Source of the DNA: Actinoplanes sp. NBRC 103695
GTDB taxonomy: Bacteria > Actinomycetota > Actinomycetes > Mycobacteriales > Micromonosporaceae
NCBI RefSeq assembly: GCF_030269485.1
Contig: NZ_BSTL01000020.1
Coordinates: forward strand, 1 to 56,449
Length of the DNA: 56,449 nt
Reading direction: 5' to 3'
A program made the translations under genes and the position numbers. The notes under the pieces are model-generated. The model made no database searches, was not told the origin of the DNA, and saw nothing but the letters and a program-made list of their open reading frames with translations. How positions within the stretch are numbered: position 1 is the stretch's first letter; every line of letters starts with the position of its first letter. Shown one piece after another: positions 6,989 through 13,884 of this stretch.

Positions 6989-7990
6989 GTGCGTTATCGG
7001 TCGGACGACGAGGACAGTGGCCGGTGGGACGGTTTTCCGTTCCGGGACGGCGACATCGTGATCAGCACCCGCTCCAAGAGCGGCACCACCTGGATGCAGA
7101 TGATCTGCGCCCTGCTGATCTTCCAGAGCACCGAGTTGCCGGCGCCGCTGCCGGTTCTGTCGCCGTGGCTGGACTGGCTGATCGTGCCGCGCGACGAGGT
7201 GTTCGGGCGGCTGGAGGCACAGGAGCACCGGCGCTTCATCAAGACGCATACGCCGCTGGACGGGGTTCCGCTTGATCCTCGGGCGACGTATGTCGTGGTG
7301 GCGCGGCATCCGCTCGACATGGCGGTGTCGTTGTTCCACCAGGGCGCCAACCTGAACCGAGCCCGGATCGCGGAACTGACCGGCGGACCGGCGGCCCCGC
7401 CTTCCCCGCAGGCTTCTCCGCGGCCGGATGCGGGGTCGGATGCGGGGTCGGATGCGGGGTCGGATGCGGGGTCGGATGCGGGGTCGGATGCGGGGCCGGA
7501 TGCGGGGCCGGATGCAGGGCCGGATGCAGGGCCGGATGCGCCGCTGGATGTGCGGGCCGGGCTGCTGCGCTGGATCGAGCGCGACACCGAACCCGCGGAC
7601 GATCTGGACTCGCTGCCCGGGGTGATGTGGCACCTCACTGATGCTTGGCGCCGTGCGGCCGAGGCGCCGAACGTGCTGCTCGTGCACTATGCGGAGCTCT
7701 CCGCCGACCTGGACTCCTCGATGCGCCGGATCGCGGAACGGCTCGGGATCGCCGTACCCGAGAAGGTCTGGTCTGATCTTGTCGACGCCGCCGGGTTCGC
7801 GCGGATGCGGGAGCGGGCCACCGACCTGGCACCGGATCCGGCCGGCATCATGAAGGACCGGGCGGCGTTCTTCCGGCGCGGCGGGTCAGGGGCCGGGCGG
7901 GAACTGCTGACCGACGAGGAGTTCGCGCGCTATCTGGAGCGGGCGGCCACGCTGGCGCCGACCGACCTGCTGGCCTGGCTGCATCGATAG
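6989..7990 (+). CDS. PAPS-dependent sulfotransferase with GSDA repeat insert
   Basis: A 333-residue sulfotransferase family 1 protein. The 5'-phosphosulfate loop is KSGTTWMQ at residues 30-37, a conserved Lys-Thr-His is at about 85-87 (KTHTPLDG), and the 3'-phosphate-binding segment is ARHPLDMAVSLFHQ at about 105-118. The C-terminal cofactor contact region (IMKDRAAFFRRGGSG) is also present. Residues 147-185 are a run of GSDA/GPDA tetrapeptides encoded by a 12-base tandem repeat, placed in the loop after the 3'-phosphate site where family members are normally ungapped. The start is GTG 6989. The acceptor substrate is unknown. All active-site elements are intact on either side of the insert. 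Confidence 0.88.
   Translation: MRYRSDDEDSGRWDGFPFRDGDIVISTRSKSGTTWMQMICALLIFQSTELPAPLPVLSPWLDWLIVPRDEVFGRLEAQEHRRFIKTHTPLDGVPLDPRATYVVVARHPLDMAVSLFHQGANLNRARIAELTGGPAAPPSPQASPRPDAGSDAGSDAGSDAGSDAGSDAGPDAGPDAGPDAGPDAPLDVRAGLLRWIERDTEPADDLDSLPGVMWHLTDAWRRAAEAPNVLLVHYAELSADLDSSMRRIAERLGIAVPEKVWSDLVDAAGFARMRERATDLAPDPAGIMKDRAAFFRRGGSGAGRELLTDEEFARYLERAATLAPTDLLAWLHR
7427..7543 (+). repeat. 12-bp in-frame tandem repeat inside the sulfotransferase gene
   Basis: About ten copies of GGATGCGGGGTC or a GGCC variant run head to tail. They encode alternating GSDA then GPDA units. The left copies are identical and the right copies have diverged by one or two bases. Confidence 0.92.
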
Positions 7991-8542
7991 TCAGACCGAT
8001 CTGAGGACCCGCTCCAGTTGGTCGGCCCGCATCCGCCGGGCGTGACTCCGCCTGCTTTCCGCGTACGCCAGAAGAATGGTCCTGCGCTCGACCTCGGTCA
8101 GCACCCCGGCGAACGGGGACGCCCGCCGCAGCCCGACGGCGTGCGCGGAGCCGGAGGTCAGCGCCTCGAGCACCGCCTCGACGCCGTCACTGAGCAGCGC
8201 GTCCCAGCGGTCCAGCCACTCCCAGTCCTCGCCGGTCGGATGCAGTCGCCGCAGCCGGCGCAGGTTGATGGCCGCGGCCGCGAGCATGGCCGGCGGGTTG
8301 GCCACGACCTTGCCGGCGACGCCTCGGTGCAGCCACAGCGACTCCATCTCGTCGCGGCTGAGCCCCGGCTCGATCAGCGCCTCGACGTCCGCCCGCCGGA
8401 TCCGCCGCTGCCCGCCGACCCGCACGAACGGCAGCAGGCCCCGGAGACACAGATCGACGACATGCGCCCGCGACGAACGCAGCATGATCGCCGCCTGCCC
8501 AGTCGTCACGAGATCGCCCACGCGTCGAATAGTGGCGTCCAT
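7991..8542 (-). CDS. Excisionase-type helix-turn-helix DNA-binding protein
   Basis: A 183-residue protein. Residues 12-55 form an excisionase/MerR-type HTH: LVTTGQAAIMLRSSRAHV, then a wing-like GLLPFVRVGGQRRIRRADVEALI. The rest is helical, with a conserved-looking LRRLHPTGEDWEWLDRWDALL segment. Proteins of this shape appear in actinomycetes as solitary regulators or as antitoxin-like partners. No toxin gene adjoins; the sulfotransferase ends a few bases away in convergent orientation. The ATG at 8542 sits directly before the HTH, as expected. An inverted pair CGAACGG/CCGTTCG upstream (near 8563 and 8596) could be an operator. Confidence 0.78.
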   Translation of the reverse strand: MDATIRRVGDLVTTGQAAIMLRSSRAHVVDLCLRGLLPFVRVGGQRRIRRADVEALIEPGLSRDEMESLWLHRGVAGKVVANPPAMLAAAAINLRRLRRLHPTGEDWEWLDRWDALLSDGVEAVLEALTSGSAHAVGLRRASPFAGVLTEVERRTILLAYAESRRSHARRMRADQLERVLRSV

Positions 8543-8672
8543 CCCCGCTTCGATGCAACAACCGAACGGCTGATGCTTCTTTCACGTCCGAGGCTGCCGT
8601 TCGTGAGCGGGCGCTGTCATCCTATCGTCACGGTGATCGATGGCGGCGTCATACTCCTGGCATCCTGGCTGG

Positions 8673-8780
8673 ATGGCCGATCTGGACTGCCTGTTGTGCC
8701 GCGTGCGAGACGCGGATGCGGTCCTCGCCCGGACCACCGAGGCGCCGCCGACCGAGGCGCCGCGGCCGCCTCGGCGCTGA
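8673..8780 (+). CDS. Possible 35-residue CxxC peptide
   Basis: A short ATG frame with a CLLC motif at residues 6-9 and a Pro/Thr/Glu/Ala tail containing a duplicated TEAP. It lies alone in the gap between two genes on the other strand and has no strong ribosome binding site. The four-residue Cys spacing would suit a metal or redox site, but the length makes chance likely. Confidence 0.25.
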   Translation: MADLDCLLCRVRDADAVLARTTEAPPTEAPRPPRR

Positions 8781-8797
8781 TGGCCGGGACCTGAGGC

Positions 8798-9376
8798 TCA
8801 GCGGTCGGGGAAGTCGTCGCCGAGCAGCGTGCGCAGGCGGGTCAGTGCGCGGGCGTTGCGCATCTTCACCGCGGGAACCGACAGGCCGAGGATCGTCGCC
8901 ACGGTCTCCACGCTGTGGTCCTCGGCGTGGCGCAGTACCAGGACCGCGCGATCCTTGACCGCCAGCTGGGCCAGGGCGTCGACCAGGGCGACGCGCAGCT
9001 CCGGTGTCCCGGCCGGGGCCCGGTCCGGGTGGTCGGGCAGGTCGGCCAGCACGAGCTCGGAGCCGCTGCGCCGCCGCTGCTGATCAAAGACCACATTCAT
9101 CAAAACCCTTCGGCTGTACGCCTCGAGGTTGGCGCCGGTGCGGATGCGGTTCCAGGCGGCGTACATCTTGGCGAAGGCCTGCTGGGTCAGGTCCTCGGCC
9201 AGATGCCAGTCGCGGCACATCAGGTAGGCGGTGCGGCGCAGCCGGGTGCCGGCGGACATCACGAACGCGGTGAACTCCTCGTCGCGGGCCGCCTTCGCGC
9301 GGCGGCGGGACGCACCCCAGCCGGACCGGATCTCCTGCACGGGCGGCGCCGACGTCGCGACGCGGGAGTCGGTCAC
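8798..9376 (-). CDS. SigE-family (ECF) sigma factor
   Basis: A 192-residue sigma factor of the SigE-like actinomycete group. Region 2 covers about residues 30-95: FTAFVMSAGTRLRRTAYLMC, then DWHLAEDLTQQAFAKMYAAW and a DNA-melting segment ending VFDQQRR. Region 4 lies near residues 130-185 (LAVKDRAVLVLRHAEDHSVETVATILG, then VPAVKMRNARAL). GTG 9376 is preferred because GGAGGG lies at ideal distance; the longer frame upstream is Arg/Pro-rich and lies inside another gene. The start overlaps the stop of the FtsX-ectodomain gene by four bases, so the two are translationally coupled. That neighbour is the likely membrane regulator; no separate zinc anti-sigma factor is present. Confidence 0.88.
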   Translation of the reverse strand: MTDSRVATSAPPVQEIRSGWGASRRRAKAARDEEFTAFVMSAGTRLRRTAYLMCRDWHLAEDLTQQAFAKMYAAWNRIRTGANLEAYSRRVLMNVVFDQQRRRSGSELVLADLPDHPDRAPAGTPELRVALVDALAQLAVKDRAVLVLRHAEDHSVETVATILGLSVPAVKMRNARALTRLRTLLGDDFPDR

Positions 9377-9993
9377 AGGACCCCTCCGATCGGGGCGCCC
9401 GCCGCACACTTGCGGCCGATGATCTCTTGAACGCCGCCCATGGACGCGTACCGGTCGCGGAGTGCGGTGAACTGCTCGGCCGCGCGCAGCCGCAGGCGGA
9501 ACGACTCGGGGAGCTCGTAGGGGGTCACCGCCTTGACGAGGTCGGGGTTGTCCTTCCACCGGATCTGGAATCTCCGGAACGCGTCTTCCCTGCTCTCGTA
9601 GGACCTGGCTGCCAAGCCGGGATCCTGGCTGAGGGCGGTGTCCAGGGCGGCACGCTGAACGTCGGTCACCTCGGGGGTCAGGAAGACGACCGCGTCGGTG
9701 ACGTCGGTCTCGACCGGTCGCTTCAGGCAGGCGGGCGCCGTCATCGGCACCATCGCCGCGGCGACCGTCACCGGCGGCTCGTCGGACTTCGACGCGTCCA
9801 GCGGCAGGGTCAGGCCGGCCACGGCGCCGACCACCACGAGCACGCCGGCCGCCACGCCCGCCGGAACCCAGTAGTGCCGGCGTTCGCGCAGCCGGGTGCC
9901 CGCGGCGATCGCGGCGGTCGCCATCTCGTCGAGGGGCGCGCCGGGATCGTCACCGACCGCCCGGTCGAACTGGTCTCGCAGGTGCTGCTCCAC
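9373..9993 (-). CDS. Single-pass membrane protein with FtsX-type extracellular domain
   Basis: A 206-residue protein: cytoplasmic residues 1-40, one transmembrane segment at about 43-64, then an exported domain. That domain matches the FtsX extracellular domain pattern: DAVVFLTPEVTDVQRAALDTAL, then a YESREDAFRRFQ segment, KDNPDLVKAV and LPESFRLRL. In FtsX this domain recruits peptidoglycan hydrolases, but the permease helices of FtsX are absent here. GTG 9993 is chosen because GAGGAG precedes it by seven bases. It overlaps the sigma gene by four bases. I infer a sensor or anti-sigma role: the 40-residue cytoplasmic part would hold the sigma factor and the ectodomain would read wall status. 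This is unproven. Confidence 0.82.
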   Translation of the reverse strand: MEQHLRDQFDRAVGDDPGAPLDEMATAAIAAGTRLRERRHYWVPAGVAAGVLVVVGAVAGLTLPLDASKSDEPPVTVAAAMVPMTAPACLKRPVETDVTDAVVFLTPEVTDVQRAALDTALSQDPGLAARSYESREDAFRRFQIRWKDNPDLVKAVTPYELPESFRLRLRAAEQFTALRDRYASMGGVQEIIGRKCAAGAPIGGVL

Positions 9994-10133
9994 AGCCGTT
10001 CTCCTCGCTGCCGGCGATCTGACCTTCTGCCGGTATGACTGGGTGGCCATCATGTTCGGTCACACCCGCGTCCGTGAACTCGATCCGAGGCTGAGGGAGA
10101 TACAGGTATGTCAGGTTGCCGGTGATCGGGAGG

Positions 10134-10835
10134 ATGTGCCATGAGCTGTCGCAATTCGGCCAGGGTTGGCCTGTGCGGCTGACGGACGGAACGCGGGCGA
10201 CGGACGGAACGCGGGCGACGGACGGAACGCGGGCGACGGACAGGACGCGGGTGACGGACAGGACGTTGCACGAGAGCGACGCCATGATCGTCGAGGCTTC
10301 GTTGCGGGACACCGAGGCGTTCGCCGCACTGTACGACCGGTACGCCGAGCAGCTGTACCGATACGCGTACCGCAGGGTGGGCTCGGATTTCGCCGAGGAC
10401 ATCGTCGCGGACACCTTCCTCGCGGCCTTCCGCCGCCGCCGGGATTACGACTTGACCAGGCAGGATGCCCGGCCGTGGCTGTTCGGCATCGTGACCAAGG
10501 AGATCGCCCGGCGGCATCGCGCCGAGCAGGCCCGCTACCGAGCGCTGGCCCGGTCCGCGGCAGACGACGCGACGCCGGGTTTCGCGGATCGGGTGGCGGC
10601 CGAGGTGAGCGCCGAGGCGGTACGCGGACCGCTGGCCACGGCGCTGCGGCGGCTTGCCAAGGGCGACCGGGACGTGCTGCTGCTGGTCGCGTGGAGCGGC
10701 CTGAGTTACGAGGAGGTCGCCGAGACCCTCCAGATCAAGATCGGCACGGTCCGGTCCCGTCTGCATCGGGCCCGTCAGCAGGTACGCGCCGCGCTAGGTG
10801 GAAGCAATCCCGTCGACAGTCGTGAGGAGCGGTGA
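10134..10835 (+). CDS. ECF sigma factor with N-terminal TDGTRA repeat
   Basis: An RNA polymerase sigma factor of the sigma-70 ECF class. The conserved part begins at MIVEASLRDTEAFAALYDRY (ATG at 10284). Region 2 runs through FAEDIVADTFLAAFRRRRDY and WLFGIVTKEI, and region 4 through LAKGDRDVLLLVAWSGLSYEEVA and IKIGTVRSRLHRARQQV. Upstream lies an in-frame extension containing the repeated hexapeptide TDGTRA. The true start is uncertain: ATG 10134, GTG 10172 or ATG 10284. With the last, the repeat would be a 5' leader instead of protein. The stop overlaps the ATG of the next gene (TGATG), as in sigma/anti-sigma pairs. Confidence 0.82.
   Translation: MCHELSQFGQGWPVRLTDGTRATDGTRATDGTRATDRTRVTDRTLHESDAMIVEASLRDTEAFAALYDRYAEQLYRYAYRRVGSDFAEDIVADTFLAAFRRRRDYDLTRQDARPWLFGIVTKEIARRHRAEQARYRALARSAADDATPGFADRVAAEVSAEAVRGPLATALRRLAKGDRDVLLLVAWSGLSYEEVAETLQIKIGTVRSRLHRARQQVRAALGGSNPVDSREER
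10182..10265 (+). repeat. 18-bp tandem repeat at the 5' end of the ECF sigma gene
   Basis: Four to five copies of ACGGACGGAACGCGGGCG; the last copies read ACGGACAGGACGCGGGTG. Translation gives TDGTRA/TDRTRV. The array lies before the conserved sigma domain and may be untranslated if the start is 10284. Confidence 0.9.
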
Positions 10836-11797
10836 TGACCGAGTTGAAGATGCTGCAGGACCTGGGCGCCGAGTTGGATCCGCCGCAGCCGGCGGTCCCG
10901 GCGCGGGTGCGTGACCGAGTTCTGGCCGGGATGACGAGTCAGCCGCGACGGACGACCCGGCCGAGTTTCGGCTGGCGTCTGGCCGGCGCCGGTGGACTGG
11001 CCCTGGCGGTGACCGCCGGGGTCCTCGTGACACAGGTCGCCTCGTTCGATGATCGTGCACCGGCGTCGAAGGCGGAGGCGGCGCAGATCCTCGAGGACGC
11101 GGCCGCCCGGGCTGGATCCGCTCCTACCGTCGCGGTCCGCGGTGACCAGTTCGTCTACGTGGACTCGATCACCGCGGCGGCGTCCGGTCCGGCGAACGAG
11201 TCCCCCAAGGTGACGGTCAATCCGAGGCTGCGCCGGGTCTGGTACTCGGTGGACGGCGGCCGGGACGGTCTGATTCGAAGCCGGCCCCGGTCGGGACGGG
11301 CGGACTGGAAGAACCAGGTGCTGCCGGGCTGCCACGACGGGAAGATGACCGCGCGCAAGGGCGACAAGACGTTCGAGGTGCCCTGCGAGCCGGCCACCGG
11401 CTATCGGGCCGACCTGCCGACCGACACCGACGACATGCTCAAATTTCTCTACGAAGGTCTCGGCAACAAGAACCCCGACGATCAGGAGGCGTTCACTAAG
11501 GCCGGTGACACGATCCGGGAGGCGTACGTGCCGCCGGCCTCACTGGCGGCGATGTTCGGTGCGCTGGCTCGGATCCCGGGCGTGACGGTCGTCGGGGACG
11601 TCACCGACGAGGCCGGGCGGGCCGGGGTGGCGGTGTCCCTCACCGAGGTGCAGGGCAGCCGGGCCGAGTTGATCTTCGACAAGGCTACCCACGCCTACCT
11701 GGGTGAGCGCGTGGTGGACGTGGACGGTGGCCGGCTCCGCAACTCGACCGCGGTCCTGAAGGTCGCGATCGTGGACCGGGCGGGTCAACTGCCCTGA
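10835..11797 (+). CDS. CU044_5270-family membrane-anchored protein
   Basis: A 320-residue protein that follows an ECF sigma gene with a TGATG overlap and GAGGAG ahead of its start. Residues 1-45 are cytoplasmic and one transmembrane segment lies at about 47-69 (GAGGLALAVTAGVLVTQVA). The exported region includes a YSVDGGRDGLIRSR segment, a Cys pair region (LPGCHDGK and EVPCEPATGY) and ALARIPGVTVVGDVTDEAGR near residue 245. These match the CU044_5270 family, routinely found behind ECF sigma factors in Micromonosporaceae and Streptosporangiales. It probably acts as the partner or regulator of that sigma factor; the mechanism is not established. Its last 258 bases overlap the convergent EamA gene. 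Confidence 0.85.
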   Translation: MTELKMLQDLGAELDPPQPAVPARVRDRVLAGMTSQPRRTTRPSFGWRLAGAGGLALAVTAGVLVTQVASFDDRAPASKAEAAQILEDAAARAGSAPTVAVRGDQFVYVDSITAAASGPANESPKVTVNPRLRRVWYSVDGGRDGLIRSRPRSGRADWKNQVLPGCHDGKMTARKGDKTFEVPCEPATGYRADLPTDTDDMLKFLYEGLGNKNPDDQEAFTKAGDTIREAYVPPASLAAMFGALARIPGVTVVGDVTDEAGRAGVAVSLTEVQGSRAELIFDKATHAYLGERVVDVDGGRLRNSTAVLKVAIVDRAGQLP

Positions 11798-12634
11798 CGA
11801 GGGGCTCCGTCGGCTGTCGAGAACGGCGGCGGCGTTGACCGTGATGATCATGATCATGCCCAGCCACTCGTGGGTGGCGAGCGCCTGGCCGAGCAGGATC
11901 AGCCCGGCCAGCGCCGCCATCACCGGATGCACGCTCGAGACCAGCCCGAAGAAGCGCGCCGAGACATGGCGCAGAGCGATCAGGTCGGCGGTGTAGGGCA
12001 GCACCGACGACAGGACGCCGGCCGCCACCGCGTAGAGCAGGGCGGTGGTGCCGAACCGGCCCTGGGCCAGCAGCACGACCGCCACCGGCAGGTTGAGCAG
12101 CGCCGCCACCGCCGAGCCCAGGGCGGGCGCGGCGATGCCGTCGAGGCGGCGGCCGGCGAGCCGGTTGAGCACGATGTAGGACGCCCAGCAGCAGGCCGAG
12201 AGCAGGCTGAGGCCGATGCCGATCCAGTCGCTGGACGGGCCGGGCAGCACCAGCACCCACACGCCCAGCCCGGCGAGAAGAGCAAAGATCAGATCTCGAC
12301 GGGTACGCGAGCCGAGCAGTGCCACCGCCAGCGGCCCGAGCACCTCCAGGGTCACCGCGAGGCCGAGCCCGATCCGGTCGACGGCGGTGTACAGGCTCAG
12401 GTTCATGGTCGCGAAGACCAGCCCGAGCAGGAGCACCGGCCACCACTGCGCCCAGCTCATCCGGCGCAGGTCGGGGCGGGCCATCGGCAGCAGCACGGCG
12501 GCGGCGACCAACTGGCGTACGGCCACCACCCCGGCCGGGCCGATCGCCGGGAACGCGTGCGCTCCCACCGCCGCGCCGGTCTGATTGCTCGCCGCGCTGG
12601 CCACCATCGTCGCGATGCCGCCTGCCGTCCTCAT
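11540..12634 (-). CDS. EamA/DMT-family transporter with antisense C-terminal extension
   Basis: A 364-residue frame. Residues 1-275 form a complete ten-helix drug/metabolite transporter: two EamA repeats, the first ending about residue 130, the second with LLSACCWASYIVLNRLAG and SSVHPVMAALAGLILLGQ. The natural end of the family is near residue 275-280 (AAAVLDSRRS). No stop codon occurs there, and the frame continues for some 84 polar, His/Gly-rich residues that are simply the antisense of the CU044_5270 gene. So the original stop has probably been lost or a sequence error removed it. EamA proteins export amino acids, drugs or metabolites. It is divergent from the LysR gene, which may control it. 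Confidence 0.8.
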   Translation of the reverse strand: MRTAGGIATMVASAASNQTGAAVGAHAFPAIGPAGVVAVRQLVAAAVLLPMARPDLRRMSWAQWWPVLLLGLVFATMNLSLYTAVDRIGLGLAVTLEVLGPLAVALLGSRTRRDLIFALLAGLGVWVLVLPGPSSDWIGIGLSLLSACCWASYIVLNRLAGRRLDGIAAPALGSAVAALLNLPVAVVLLAQGRFGTTALLYAVAAGVLSSVLPYTADLIALRHVSARFFGLVSSVHPVMAALAGLILLGQALATHEWLGMIMIITVNAAAVLDSRRSPSSGQLTRPVHDRDLQDRGRVAEPATVHVHHALTQVGVGSLVEDQLGPAALHLGEGHRHPGPPGLVGDVPDDRHARDPSQRTEHRRQ

Positions 12635-12703
12635 GCCACGAGCATCGGCGTCGCCGGGTCTTGATCGGAAATGCGTGAGCCGGGGGTTCTATACGCTCGG
12701 CGT

Positions 12704-13555
12704 ATGGATCTGCGGCAGCTGCGTGCGCTGGTCGCAGTGGTGGACGAGGGTTCGTTCACCGACGCGGCGGCGGCACTGGGCGTGTCGCAGGCGGCCGTGT
12801 CCCGGTCCATCGCCGCGCTGGAGCGTGCTCTGGGCGTACGCCTGCTCCATCGCACCACCCGTCAGGTCGCGCTCACCGAGACCGGCGTGCGGGTTGTGGC
12901 CCAGGCCCGTCGCGTGCTGGACGAGGCCGCCCACCTGGAGCACATCGTGGCCGGCGCCCGCGCCGAGCTGCGGATCGGGTACGCGTGGGCCGCGCTCGGC
13001 CGGCACACCCGTGGCTTGCAGAAACGGTGGGCGTCCCGGCATGCCGAGGTGCCGCTGATCTTCGTGCACGCCAACGATCCGACGGCCGGGCTGAGCGACG
13101 GCACGGCCGACGTGGCGGTGCTGCGGACGCCGGTGGACGATGCCCGGTTCGCGCTGGCCGAGGTGGGCCGGGAGCGGCGGGTGGCGGCGATGGCGACCGA
13201 GCACACGCTGGCCCGGCGGCGGACGCTGCGGCTGGCCGATCTGGCCCGGTATCCGATCGCGATGGACACGCGGACCGGCACGACGACGCCGGAGATGTGG
13301 CCGGAGGATGCCCGGCCGCGGACGATCCGGCGGACGCACACCGTCGACGAGTGGCTGACCAGCATCGCGGCGAACCAGGCGATCGGCGTCACGCCGGAGG
13401 CGACCGCGCAGCAGAACCCGCGGCCGGGTGTCGCCTACCGTGCGCTGCGGGACGCGCCGCCGATCACGGTGTGGCTGGCGTGGCGCCCGGACAGCCCGCC
13501 GGCCTGCTTGAACGAGCTGATCGAGATGATCCGCGCCCTCTACGACAAGCGTTAG
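12704..13555 (+). CDS. LysR-family transcriptional regulator
   Basis: A 283-residue LysR regulator. The winged HTH is at residues 1-60 (MDLRQLRALVAVVDEGSFT, AAALGVSQAAVSRSIAALE, GVRLLHRTTRQVALTETG), followed by a periplasmic-binding-like effector domain. ATG 12704 gives the canonical MDLRQL start; the longer upstream frame was discarded. About 70 bases separate it from the divergent EamA transporter, the usual layout for a LysR gene and its target, so the transporter is the best guess for its regulon. The stop overlaps by four bases the stop of the convergent XRE gene. Confidence 0.9.
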   Translation: MDLRQLRALVAVVDEGSFTDAAAALGVSQAAVSRSIAALERALGVRLLHRTTRQVALTETGVRVVAQARRVLDEAAHLEHIVAGARAELRIGYAWAALGRHTRGLQKRWASRHAEVPLIFVHANDPTAGLSDGTADVAVLRTPVDDARFALAEVGRERRVAAMATEHTLARRRTLRLADLARYPIAMDTRTGTTTPEMWPEDARPRTIRRTHTVDEWLTSIAANQAIGVTPEATAQQNPRPGVAYRALRDAPPITVWLAWRPDSPPACLNELIEMIRALYDKR

Positions 13556-13818
13556 GCGGCGTTCACGTCCTGCTCCGACCGGTTGATCTCGGACCACAGC
13601 GCATCGAGGGACAGGCCGAGGACGTCGGCGATCGCGGCGATGGTCGGGAAGGCCGGGGTGGCGACGCGACCGGACTCGATCTTGCGGAGAGTCTCCGGTG
13701 AGACGCCGGCGTCCAGGGCGGTGACCAGCATCGAGCGTTCCCCCCGGGCTTGACGCAGCAGGGCGCCGAGACGCTGTCCGCGCGCGACCTCGGCGGGGCT
13801 GAGTGGCAACCTGACCAT
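13552..13818 (-). CDS. XRE-family HTH regulator
   Basis: An 88-residue protein that is almost only a Cro/C1-type HTH. Helices run from GQRLGALLRQARGERSMLVTAL through DAGVSPETLRKIESGRVATP to FPTIAAIADVLGLSLDALW. Such small solitary repressors usually control the divergent gene, here the M24 peptidase 66 bases away. The promoter gap carries a TACTAGTA palindrome and two direct CCGGGATA copies as candidate operators. The ATG at 13818 directly precedes a short basic leader. Confidence 0.85.
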   Translation of the reverse strand: MVRLPLSPAEVARGQRLGALLRQARGERSMLVTALDAGVSPETLRKIESGRVATPAFPTIAAIADVLGLSLDALWSEINRSEQDVNAA

Positions 13819-13826
13819 GGCACCAA

Positions 13827-13857
13827 TACTAGTACCGGGATAATATGGCCGGGATAC
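13827..13857. promoter_or_regulatory. Candidate XRE operator/promoter between XRE and M24 genes
   Basis: The divergent gap is AT-rich for this genome. It contains the palindrome TACTAGTA (13827-13834), two direct copies of CCGGGATA (13835-13842 and 13849-13856) and a TAATAT box at 13841-13846 that could be a -10 element. Assigned by eye only. Confidence 0.4.
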
Positions 13858-13884
13858 TTATTGGCAGCACGAGTAAGGCACCGC

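Noticed and set aside
9376..9559. N-terminal extension of the SigE-type sigma gene
   Set aside because: Pro/Arg-rich, lies within the FtsX-ectodomain gene, and a strong GGAGGG site marks the GTG at 9376.
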